A stretch of DNA of 64,000 nucleotides from Azospirillaceae bacterium (GTDB lineage Bacteria; Pseudomonadota; Alphaproteobacteria; Azospirillales; Azospirillaceae), in contig JAPWJW010000003.1 of the NCBI GenBank assembly GCA_028283825.1, positions 62,001 to 126,000 of the forward strand. Reading direction: 5' to 3'. Below are positions 45,523 through 53,044 of this stretch, in pieces. Made by a program: the position numbers and the translations under genes. The notes under the pieces were generated by a model, which worked only from the letters and a program-made list of their open reading frames with translations, was not told the origin of the DNA and ran no database searches. Numbering within the stretch: position 1 is the first letter of the stretch; every line of letters begins with the position of its first letter.

Positions 45523-45814
45523 GTGATTTGAACTCAACGTAGTCGATAAAGTGACTTGGCCGGGGGCACCGGTCGCAAGGACGGACCCGCCGCGCATCCC
45601 TCCCAAGCCGGACTTGGGTGCGCAGGAATTCCTCCTGTCTTTGAGCTTATACCTAAAAAAATGTAACTGCACCAGCCATGCGATGCCGTTCCATCAAGTC
45701 GTTTCAGGGGTAGGGGGGCGATGGTGGCGGCAATTGCGCCATCAACCTGCATTTGCCGCAATAACGTGTAGCAATGGTGATCTCAGGCCCCCAAATGTGG
45801 GGTTTTCATTTTGA
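45523..45814 (-). promoter_or_regulatory. Long leader of the cold-shock gene
   Basis: The 292 bases between this gene and the sigma-54 regulator hold no supported ORF. Part is AT-rich (TTTTTTTAGGTATAAGCTC on the minus strand). Long structured leaders that respond to temperature are known for csp genes. A start point cannot be fixed from the sequence. Confidence 0.4.
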
Positions 45815-47248
45815 TCAGCCCGTTATCTTGATTTTCCATTGCTGAAGCTTGCGATAGATCGTCGATGGACTGATCTCCAACAACGCGGCGGCACGCGGCA
45901 CGTCGTCGCCGGTGGCCGCAAGCGCACGTTGAATCGCCTGCTTCTCCAGCTGCCATAAAGGTTTGATTTCCCCCGCCTCATCGTGGGCAGCGGCGGGGGG
46001 CGTCGGAATGGGCGCGAAAACGGGGGCCGTCGTGGCCGTCGCCAGGGGCCCCCGCACCGGGGGAACGGCGGTGCGCAAGGCTTCCGGCAGCATGGCCAGG
46101 GTCAGCGCCGGCCCGTTGTTCAGCACCACGGCGTTACGCAGCACGTTTTGCAACTGCCGGACGTTGCCGGGGAAGTCATAGGCCGCCAGCGCCGATTCGG
46201 CATCGGCATCCAGGCGTTGAAAGCCCTTGCCCTCCTCCTGCGCCATGTCCGTCAGGAAATGGCGGGCGATCAGGCAAATGTCGCCGTTCCGCTCCCGCAA
46301 GGGGGGCAGGTGGATGGGCACCACATGCAGCCGGTAGTACAAGTCCTCGCGGAATCGCCCGGCCGCCACCTCGGCCAGCGGGTCGCGGTTGGTGGCGGAG
46401 ATGAAACGCACGTCCACCTTCTCCACCTGCGTGCCGCCCACCGGCTGGAAGGTGCCGGTCTGGACGAAGCGCAGGATCTTGGCCTGCAGCTCCGCCGGCA
46501 TCTCGCATACCTCGTCCAGGAACAGGGTGCCGCCGTCGGCCTGCCGGGCGGCACCCGCCCGGTCGCCGGCCGCCCCGGTGAAGGCGCCCTTCACATGGCC
46601 GAAGATCTCGCTTTCCAGCAGATCCTTGGGGATGGCGGCGCAGTTGATGGCCACGAAGGGCTGGGTGCGGCGGGGGCTGCACCGGTGGATGGCGTCGGCC
46701 GCCAGCTCCTTGCCGGTGCCGCTTTCCCCCGTCAGGAAGACGCTGGCGCGGCTGGGCGCCACGCTTTCGATCAGGCGGTAGACGGTCTGCATCGGCGCCG
46801 ATGCGCCCACGAAGGCGTGGAAGCTGCCGCGGTCCAGTTCGCGGCGGTAATGGGCCACGATTCGGGTCAGGCGCCGCCGCTCCAGCGCGTTGCGCACGGT
46901 CACGATCAGGCGGGCGGCGGTAAAGGGCTTCACTAGGAAATCGAAGGCGCCGTCGCGCATCGCCGCCACCGCCACACTGATGGAGCCGTGGGCCGTCACC
47001 ACGATGACGGGCAGCTCGGGATGGGCCTCGTGCGTGGCGCGCAGCACCTCCAGCCCGTCCATGTCCGGCAGCTTCAGGTCCAGGACCAGGGCGCCGGGCG
47101 GCCGGGCGCGCAGGCTGGCCAGCGCCTGCGTGCCGGTTTCCTGGTGCTCCACCTCATAGCCCTCGGTGCTCAGATATTCGGTGTAGACGCGGGCCAGCGG
47201 CACCGTGTCCTCCACCAGCAGCACCCGATTCAGGTCCGACTCGGTCAT
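45815..47248 (-). CDS. Sigma-54-dependent response regulator (NtrC family)
   Basis: 477 residues: receiver with Asp57 in LVLDLKLPDMDG, an AAA+ domain with Walker A TGESGTGKE, the sigma-54 contact loop GAFTGA and Walker B GGTLFLDEV, and a Fis-type C-terminal helix-turn-helix (DDVPRAAALLEISPSTIYRK). The layout and the long linker before the HTH resemble LuxO-like regulators. No kinase gene is adjacent. The ATG at 47248 matches the receiver start. A GG-N10-GC element lies in the divergent region. Confidence 0.9.
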   Translation of the reverse strand: MTESDLNRVLLVEDTVPLARVYTEYLSTEGYEVEHQETGTQALASLRARPPGALVLDLKLPDMDGLEVLRATHEAHPELPVIVVTAHGSISVAVAAMRDGAFDFLVKPFTAARLIVTVRNALERRRLTRIVAHYRRELDRGSFHAFVGASAPMQTVYRLIESVAPSRASVFLTGESGTGKELAADAIHRCSPRRTQPFVAINCAAIPKDLLESEIFGHVKGAFTGAAGDRAGAARQADGGTLFLDEVCEMPAELQAKILRFVQTGTFQPVGGTQVEKVDVRFISATNRDPLAEVAAGRFREDLYYRLHVVPIHLPPLRERNGDICLIARHFLTDMAQEEGKGFQRLDADAESALAAYDFPGNVRQLQNVLRNAVVLNNGPALTLAMLPEALRTAVPPVRGPLATATTAPVFAPIPTPPAAAHDEAGEIKPLWQLEKQAIQRALAATGDDVPRAAALLEISPSTIYRKLQQWKIKITG

Positions 47249-47288
47249 GGGCCAATCCGGTGTTGGGCGGCGGTGTGGCGGAAGGGGG

Positions 47289-47304
47289 TGGCACAAGATA
47301 CGCA
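47289..47304 (+). promoter_or_regulatory. Candidate sigma-54 promoter toward the methyltransferase
   Basis: TGGCAC-AAGAT-ACGCA matches the -24/-12 consensus in TGGCAC, with GG (47290-47291) and GC (47302-47303) separated by exactly 10 bases; the -12 TT is replaced by AC. It points to the gene at 47488, leaving a leader of about 170 bases. Confidence 0.35.
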
Positions 47305-47487
47305 GGGCATTGGAATCGTGTCGTATTGGACGGACGGAAGCAATGTCCCGAACGGGCTGGGCGGGCTTCTTCGCGGTTGGACGGCATCACTTGGCCGCAC
47401 GCGCGATTCAGCATGGGCATTTCAACCGCCGCGCAATGTCTGTACAATATGTTTCCGCATTAATGTTCCACGGGGCTGGTTGTACGC

Positions 47488-48480
47488 ATGGCTGCCCACC
47501 AGGGCTCAAAGGGGGCGGCGCTGCCGCAGGCGACCATCAAGGACAGGTTCGTCGCCTGGTGGGAAGGGTACGATCTGGCGACCCTGCTGAGCCGTCGTCC
47601 GCGCGGCGAGGATGACCCCGACGGTCATGGCGGCGGTGGCTATGGCGGCCAGGCCCACGGCCCCGGCTCCACGGCGGAGCAGCGCGCCGGCATGAACCGT
47701 GCCGGCAAGCCCCTGTGGACCGCCACCCGGGTGCAGGTGGCGGAAAAGATCTGGGGCGACGGTTACGCCACCCCCGGCGGCAACGACCACATTCCCACCC
47801 TGGTGAAACCCCTGGGCCTGAACCCGGCCATGAGCGTGCTGGACCTGGCCGCCGGCCTGGGCGGGTCCACCCGCGCCATGGCGGCGCAGTTCGGCGCCTG
47901 GGTGACGGGGCTGGAGGCCAATCCCGTGCTGGCCGAGGCCGGCATGTTCCGCTCGCACAAGGCGGGCCTGGCGCGCCAGGCGCCCGTCCAGCAGTTCGAT
48001 CCGGAGACCTTCACCTGGCCCAAGCGCGTCGACGCGGTGTTCGCCAAGGAAGGTTTCTACACCGTGCGCAACAAGGACGGGCTGCTGGACGCCATCGAGG
48101 CGGCGCTGAAGCCGCGCGGCCATTTCCTGTTCACCGACTACGTCCTGGACAAGGCCAAAGCCAGCGGCCCGGTCTTCAAGGGCTGGCTGGAACATGAACC
48201 GGTGGAACCGCACCCCTGGACCATCGAGCAGTACGCCCAGGGCCTGCAGCAGCGGAACCTGGACATCCGCATCACCGAGGACATCTCCGACCTGCAGCGC
48301 AGCCTGATCCTGACCGCCATCCAGAGCCTGGTGAACCACCTGGAACAGCACAGCATGGACCACGCCACCAAGGTCGCGGTGGTGGAGGAGGTGGAGCTGT
48401 GGGCCCGCCGGGTGGCGGTGCTGGATGCCGGTGTTCGGCTCTATCGCTATTACGTTCTGAAGCCGGCGGATATCAGCTGA
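47488..48480 (+). CDS. SAM-dependent methyltransferase
   Basis: 330 residues. Motif I is VLDLAAGLGGSTRAMAAQFG, then VTGLEANPVLAE, with FAKEGFYTVRNKDGLL and FLFTDYVLDKAKA matching small-molecule methyltransferases of the phosphoethanolamine/sarcosine type. A basic, Gly/His-rich segment (about 40-60) precedes the core. Substrate unknown. It is divergent from the sigma-54 regulator. Confidence 0.82.
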   Translation: MAAHQGSKGAALPQATIKDRFVAWWEGYDLATLLSRRPRGEDDPDGHGGGGYGGQAHGPGSTAEQRAGMNRAGKPLWTATRVQVAEKIWGDGYATPGGNDHIPTLVKPLGLNPAMSVLDLAAGLGGSTRAMAAQFGAWVTGLEANPVLAEAGMFRSHKAGLARQAPVQQFDPETFTWPKRVDAVFAKEGFYTVRNKDGLLDAIEAALKPRGHFLFTDYVLDKAKASGPVFKGWLEHEPVEPHPWTIEQYAQGLQQRNLDIRITEDISDLQRSLILTAIQSLVNHLEQHSMDHATKVAVVEEVELWARRVAVLDAGVRLYRYYVLKPADIS

Positions 48481-48503
48481 TCACTTTTACGATATGACTC
48501 AGG

Positions 48504-48532
48504 TTGACAGTCGGCCCCGCCCTTACTATTTT
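48504..48532 (+). promoter_or_regulatory. Promoter of rpmJ
   Basis: A perfect -35 TTGACA (48504-48509), a 17-base spacer and TATTTT (48527-48532), about 45 bases before the rpmJ ATG. Confidence 0.65.
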
Positions 48533-48577
48533 CCCGGCCTCCGTCCGTGATCCCATCCAAGTGCCCGAGTCCAAATC

Positions 48578-48703
48578 ATGAAGATCGTGAACTCCCTGAA
48601 GTCGATGAAGACCCGCCACAAGGCTTGCCGCGTTATTCGCCGCAAGGGTCGCGTGTACGTCATCAATAAGCAGAACCCGCGCTTCAAGGCCCGTCAGGGC
48701 TGA
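48578..48703 (+). CDS. rpmJ: 50S ribosomal protein L36 (zinc-free form)
   Basis: 41 residues: [41 protein letters not shown]. This is L36 of the type without the CxxC/CxxxH zinc ligands, having only one Cys. It is highly basic and has its own strong promoter and a strong terminator. Standing alone away from the ribosomal operons is usual for alphaproteobacterial rpmJ. Confidence 0.95.
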   Translation: MKIVNSLKSMKTRHKACRVIRRKGRVYVINKQNPRFKARQG

Positions 48704-48748
48704 TTGAGCGTCTATCTGCCCGATAGCCGGCTCGCCGGCCATCGGACT

Positions 48749-48780
48749 AAAAACCGCGCCCCGTCAGAGGCGCGGTTTTT
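48749..48780. terminator. Bidirectional terminator between rpmJ and benE
   Basis: AAAAACCGCGCC/GGCGCGGTTTTT is a perfect 12-bp inverted repeat with an 8-base loop, with A-run on one side and T-run on the other, so it works for both convergent genes. Confidence 0.92.
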
Positions 48781-48807
48781 CGTTTTGGCGTTTTGTGGCA
48801 CTGCGCT

Positions 48808-49992
48808 TCATTTTGGCCGCTTTCCGCTGTTTTCCAGCAGCAGGAGAAGGCTGCCCGCGGCCAGGCCCCAGAAGGCCGCGCCCACGCCGAAGGGGGCGAT
48901 TCCCGATGCCGTGGTGACGAAGGTGACGATGGCGGCCAGGCGGTGCCGGTCATCCGCCAGCGCGCCGTGCAGCGACGCCGCCAGGCTGCCCAGCAGGGCC
49001 AGGCCGGCCACCGCCTGGATCAGCAGGGGCGGTGACGCCGTGATGAAGGCGGCGGCGAATCCGGCGAACAGGCCCAGCACGATATAGGTGGCCCCCGCCG
49101 CGATGGCGGCCAGATAGCGTCGCGCGGGATCGGCCCCGGCCTCCGGCCCGGCACACAGCGCTGCGGTGATGGCCGACAGGTTGATGCCGTGCCCGCCCAG
49201 GGCAGCGATGGCCATGGTGCCCATCCCCGTCGAGACGAACGACGCGCCCACCGGCGCCTCATAACCATTGGTGCGCAGCACGGCCAGGCCCGGCACGTTC
49301 TGCGACGCCATGGTGACGATGAACAGCGGGATGGCGATGCCTGCCGCCGGCAGCAGGTTCCACACCGGTGCGGTAAGGACGGGGTGGGGCAGGGCCAGCG
49401 CGCCGGCGGGAATCGGCGTCGTGGCGCCCACGATGGCCACCGTCACCAGCACGGCGATGGGCACGGCGTAGCGCCGCGCGAATCGCCAGCCCAGCGCCCA
49501 GGCCGCCACGATGGGCAGGGCCAGCGTCGGCAACTGGGCCACCGCCTGGACCGGCGCCAGGCAAATTTCCATCAGGATGCCGCCCAGCATGGCGCTGGCG
49601 ATGGGCAGGGGAATCGCCGCCACCGCCCGGCCCAGCGGGCGCCACAGGCCGGCCGCGGCGATCAGCGCCCCGGTCAGCAGGAAGGCGGTGACCGCCACGC
49701 CGAATCCGCCGTGCGGCACGCCCAGCCCCATCAGCAGGGCCGCCCCCGGCGTCGACCAGACGATGCTGATGGGCTGGCGCGTCCGCAGGCTGAGCCCGAT
49801 GCCCACAGCCCCTTGGACCACGCACAGCACCAGCAGGCCGGACGCTGCCTGCGCCGGGCTGGCGCCCACCCCGGCCAGGCCTTGCAGGATGATGGCGAAG
49901 GTGCTGGCGAATCCGACCACCGCGGCCAGCACGCCCGCCGTCAGCGGCTGAAACCGGTCGCGGGACGGTGGGGGCGGGGCTGGGTCGCGCAT
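48808..49992 (-). CDS. benE: BenE-family benzoate/H+ symporter-like permease
   Basis: 394 residues, about 12 hydrophobic helices. LTAGVLAAVVGFASTFAIIL, PISIVWSTPGAALLMGLG and IFTLVTASQNVPG-like FIVTMASQNVPGLAVLRTNG are BenE hallmarks. The ATG at 49992 is chosen; the longer frame crosses the divergent promoter and the operator. The substrate may be benzoate or another aromatic acid. It is paired with a divergent GntR regulator; no benzoate catabolic genes are nearby. Confidence 0.88.
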   Translation of the reverse strand: MRDPAPPPPSRDRFQPLTAGVLAAVVGFASTFAIILQGLAGVGASPAQAASGLLVLCVVQGAVGIGLSLRTRQPISIVWSTPGAALLMGLGVPHGGFGVAVTAFLLTGALIAAAGLWRPLGRAVAAIPLPIASAMLGGILMEICLAPVQAVAQLPTLALPIVAAWALGWRFARRYAVPIAVLVTVAIVGATTPIPAGALALPHPVLTAPVWNLLPAAGIAIPLFIVTMASQNVPGLAVLRTNGYEAPVGASFVSTGMGTMAIAALGGHGINLSAITAALCAGPEAGADPARRYLAAIAAGATYIVLGLFAGFAAAFITASPPLLIQAVAGLALLGSLAASLHGALADDRHRLAAIVTFVTTASGIAPFGVGAAFWGLAAGSLLLLLENSGKRPK

Positions 49993-50039
49993 CGGCCGGA
50001 TCCTGGAAGGGGTGACAAGCGACTCCAGTGATGTCATGA

Positions 50040-50051
50040 ATTGGATCCAAT
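50040..50051. promoter_or_regulatory. GntR operator palindrome ATTGGATCCAAT
   Basis: A perfect 12-base palindrome in the benE-gntR gap, with a further half-site ATTGGAT at 50062-50068 directly before the regulator ATG. FCD-type GntR regulators use similar AT-flanked palindromes. Its position argues that the regulator starts at 50069, not at the upstream GTG or ATG. Confidence 0.6.
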
Positions 50052-50068
50052 CGCCAAATGGATATTGG

Positions 50069-50752
50069 ATGTCCGATCTTTCCGACCTCGACGCCCTGAT
50101 CGCGCAAAGCGGCGGGCGCCACCGCACCGCCACCCAGTTCGTGGAGGCGACCCTACGTGTTGCCATCCTGTCCGGCCGGCTGCCCGGCGGTACCCCCCTG
50201 CGGCAGGAGGATCTGGCGGCGGCCTTCGGCGTCAGCCGCATGCCGGTGCGCGAGGCCCTGCGCCAGCTGGAGTCGCAGGCCCTGCTGGATTTCCAGCCGC
50301 ACAAGGGGGCGGTGGTGACGGAGATTTCGGCGGCCGACGCCGCCGACACCTACGCCATCCGCCAGGCGCTGGAACCGGCGGCCCTGGCCCTGTCCATCCC
50401 CCACCTGACGGAGGTCGACTTCCAGCGCGCCGAGGATCTGATCGCCGAGATCGATAATGAACCAGACCCGGGTCGCATGGGCGAACTGAACCGCCGCTTC
50501 CACATGACGCTGTATGGTGCCGCCGGCCATCCCAAGCTGCTGGCCCTGACGGAAGGGCAACTGGCTTCCTTCGACCGTTACCTGCGCTTCCACCTGGCGG
50601 CCCACGGTTCCGACCACATGTCCCAGGACGAACACCGCGCCCTGCTGGCGGCGTGCCGTGATCGCGATGTCGAGCGGGCGGTGGCGGTGGTGCGCCAGCA
50701 TCTGGCCACAGCCGCCGAGGCCCTCGCCGCCTTCTTCGCCAGCCGGGCATGA
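50069..50752 (+). CDS. GntR-family regulator (FCD domain)
   Basis: 227 residues. Winged helix: ATLRVAILSGRLPGGTPLRQ, EDLAAAFGVSRMPVREALRQ and LESQALLDFQPHKGAVV. The FCD ligand domain follows, with metal-binding-type Asp/His residues in LNRRFHMTLYGAAGHP and SQDEHRALLAACRDRD. Divergent from benE, which it probably controls together with itself. Confidence 0.9.
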   Translation: MSDLSDLDALIAQSGGRHRTATQFVEATLRVAILSGRLPGGTPLRQEDLAAAFGVSRMPVREALRQLESQALLDFQPHKGAVVTEISAADAADTYAIRQALEPAALALSIPHLTEVDFQRAEDLIAEIDNEPDPGRMGELNRRFHMTLYGAAGHPKLLALTEGQLASFDRYLRFHLAAHGSDHMSQDEHRALLAACRDRDVERAVAVVRQHLATAAEALAAFFASRA

Positions 50753-50757
50753 AAAAA

Positions 50758-50781
50758 CCCCGCCGAATCGCTTCGGCGGGG
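50758..50781. terminator. Terminator between the GntR and M13 genes
   Basis: CCCCGCCGAA-TCGC-TTCGGCGGGG, a 10-bp stem with A-run on the left and CTCTCT on the right, serving both convergent genes, stronger for the minus strand. Confidence 0.85.
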
Positions 50782-50809
50782 CTCTCTCATTCAGCACTTG
50801 GGAACAGGA

Positions 50810-52852
50810 TCACCAGACCTTGCAGGCCTTGTCGCCGCGGTTCATCGGCGTGCCGGCCTTGCAGTTGAAGGCTTGGGCGAACGCCGCGTTGTTGGAGACG
50901 ACGCCGTTGACCCGATACTCGGACAGGGCATGCACGTCGGTGACGGCCAGGTTGCGGCGTTCGTCATCCCGTTCGTTGCTGCACCACACCTGGGCATAGC
51001 CCAGGAAGAACTTCTGTTCCTCCGTGAACTTCCCATCCTTGGCCGGCTTCTTGCCCTTCAGCGTGGCTTGCAGGGCCTTCAGCGCGATGGCGTGGCCGCC
51101 GTTGTCGGCCAGGTTCTCACCCAGGCTGGCCTGGCCGTTCAGGTGCACGTCGTCGATGGCGACGAAGCCGTTGTACTCATCCACCACGCATTGGGCGCGG
51201 GTCTTGAACTTCGCCGCGTCCTCTGCCGTCCACCAATCCTTCAGGTTGCCGTCCTTGTCGTACTGGCGGCCCTGGTCGTCGAAGCCGTGGGTCATCTCAT
51301 GGCCGATGACGGCACCGATGGCGCCGTAGTTGATGGCGTCGTCGGCACCCGCGAAATAGAAGGGCGGCTGCAGGATGCCGGCCGGGAAGTTGATGTCGTT
51401 CTCGGTCGGGTCGTAATAGGCGTTCACGGTCGGCGGGCTCATCAGCCATTCCGTCCGGTCGTGCGGCTTGCCGATCTTGGCCAACTGGCGCGCTGTCTCG
51501 AACGTGTTGGCGCGCTGGGCGTTGCCCACCAGATCGTCCTTCGTCACCACCAGCTTGGAATAGTCGCGCCATTTGTCGGGATAGCCGATCTTGTCGAAGA
51601 TCGTATCCAGCTTCTCATGCGCGCGCTTCTTGGTCTCGGCACTCATCCAGTCCAGCTGGTCGATATCGACCGAATATGCCGCCTTCAGGTTCTTGACCAT
51701 GGCCAGCATCTTCTTCTTCTGTTCGGGTCCGAAGGCGGCCTTCACATAGTACTTGCCCAGATCCTCGCCCAGGGCGTTGTCGGCATCGGCGACGCAGCGC
51801 TTCCAGCGCGGCAGGTTCTGCTCCGTGCCGCGCAGTTTCTTGCTGAAGAAGTTGAAGCGTTCGTCGACGAAGGCCTGCGACAGGCGGGACGAATAGGTGT
51901 GCGCCACCGCCCACGACAGGTAGGTCTTCACATCGTCCAGCGACGCGCCAGCCAGCACCCCTTGCAGGGCCTTGAAGAAGTCCGGCTCCTGCACGTTTAG
52001 GGTGGCGAAGGCGGGGGCCTTGGTCGCCGTGAAATAGGCGGCCCAGTCGAAGCCGGGAACCAGGGTGGACAGCGTGCCCACCTTTTCCTTGTGGTTGGTC
52101 TGCTGCGGGTCGTTGAGGTCGGCCAGGCTGAGCGAGGCTTTGGCCAATGCCGTCTCGAGGCCCATCACCACCTTGGCTTTGGCGTCGGCCACCGCCGGGG
52201 CATCGCCCAGCAACTGGAAGGTGTGCGACACGTGCGCCACGTAGGCCTGGCGAATGTCGTCGAATTTCGCGCCTTCACGGATGTAGTAATCGCGATTCGA
52301 CATGGCGACACCGCCCTGGGCGACGACGGCGATGTCCTGGCGCGCATCCTCGAAATCCGTCTGGGCGCCAAAACCGAAGAACACGTCCACGCCGTCGGCG
52401 TGCAGCGCCGCCGTCAGCGCCGGCAACTGGTCCTTGGACGTGAGCGCCTTCACCTGGTCCAGCAGCGGCTGGATGGGGGCGGCCCCCTTGGCGTCGGCCG
52501 CCCTCTCATCCATGCAGGCGGCGTAATAGTTGCCCACGCGCTGGTTGTCGGCGTTGGGATGGGCGATCACATCCTCCAGCGCCGTCTTCAGGATGGTCTG
52601 GTTGCGCTCATGCAGGGCGTTGAAGCTGCCCCAGCGCGACTGGTCGGCCGGGATGGGGTTGGCCTTCTTCCACGGCCCGCAGGCGTACATGTAGAAGTTC
52701 TGGCAAGGGTCGACCGACTCGTCCACCTGGGGCAGGGGCTCGGCCGCGGGCTTCGCCGTTTCCGCCTGGGCGATTTGCGGCAGGGCCAGCAGCGCCGTGG
52801 CCAGCGCGATCGGCGCCGCCCGGTTCAGGATGCCCGTGGTCAACTTGCTCAT
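50810..52852 (-). CDS. M13 family zinc metallopeptidase (neprilysin-like), copy 1
   Basis: 680 residues with signal peptide (AAPIALATALLALPQIAQA). Zinc site HEMTH in VIGHEMTHGFDDQGRQYD, with the third ligand Glu in SLGENLADNGG and the C-terminal GDKACKVW typical of M13. NAYYDPTENDINFPAGILQP is the substrate-cleft block. M13 enzymes degrade small peptides in the periplasm or outside. It shares this layout with the next gene, a tandem paralogue. Confidence 0.93.
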   Translation of the reverse strand: MSKLTTGILNRAAPIALATALLALPQIAQAETAKPAAEPLPQVDESVDPCQNFYMYACGPWKKANPIPADQSRWGSFNALHERNQTILKTALEDVIAHPNADNQRVGNYYAACMDERAADAKGAAPIQPLLDQVKALTSKDQLPALTAALHADGVDVFFGFGAQTDFEDARQDIAVVAQGGVAMSNRDYYIREGAKFDDIRQAYVAHVSHTFQLLGDAPAVADAKAKVVMGLETALAKASLSLADLNDPQQTNHKEKVGTLSTLVPGFDWAAYFTATKAPAFATLNVQEPDFFKALQGVLAGASLDDVKTYLSWAVAHTYSSRLSQAFVDERFNFFSKKLRGTEQNLPRWKRCVADADNALGEDLGKYYVKAAFGPEQKKKMLAMVKNLKAAYSVDIDQLDWMSAETKKRAHEKLDTIFDKIGYPDKWRDYSKLVVTKDDLVGNAQRANTFETARQLAKIGKPHDRTEWLMSPPTVNAYYDPTENDINFPAGILQPPFYFAGADDAINYGAIGAVIGHEMTHGFDDQGRQYDKDGNLKDWWTAEDAAKFKTRAQCVVDEYNGFVAIDDVHLNGQASLGENLADNGGHAIALKALQATLKGKKPAKDGKFTEEQKFFLGYAQVWCSNERDDERRNLAVTDVHALSEYRVNGVVSNNAAFAQAFNCKAGTPMNRGDKACKVW

Positions 52853-53000
52853 GAGGCCTTATCTCCACCTTGCGACTTTAGGGTTCCGCCGGCTTCATCG
52901 GCACGTGGCCTAACCCTAACTTGTGTTTATAATAAGATATACGCGCTTAAGGGGTTATCCCCTAAATCGGCGATATTCTCAACCTTTCTTGAAATGAGAA

Positions 53001-53027
53001 GGGGCGCCGGTTTCATTCCGGCGCCCC
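53001..53027 (-). terminator. Terminator of M13 copy 2
   Basis: GGGGCGCCGG-N7-CCGGCGCCCC, a 10-bp stem 18 bases after the stop of the upstream peptidase gene on the minus strand; the tail TTCTCATTTC is only moderately T-rich. The AT-rich stretch 52915-52980 beyond it probably holds the promoter of copy 1. Confidence 0.7.
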
Positions 53028-53044
53028 CGTCAGTGCTCTCCGCC

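Noticed and set aside
48473..48742. An 89-codon minus-strand frame over rpmJ
   Set aside because: It is the complement of rpmJ, which has a consensus promoter and terminator.
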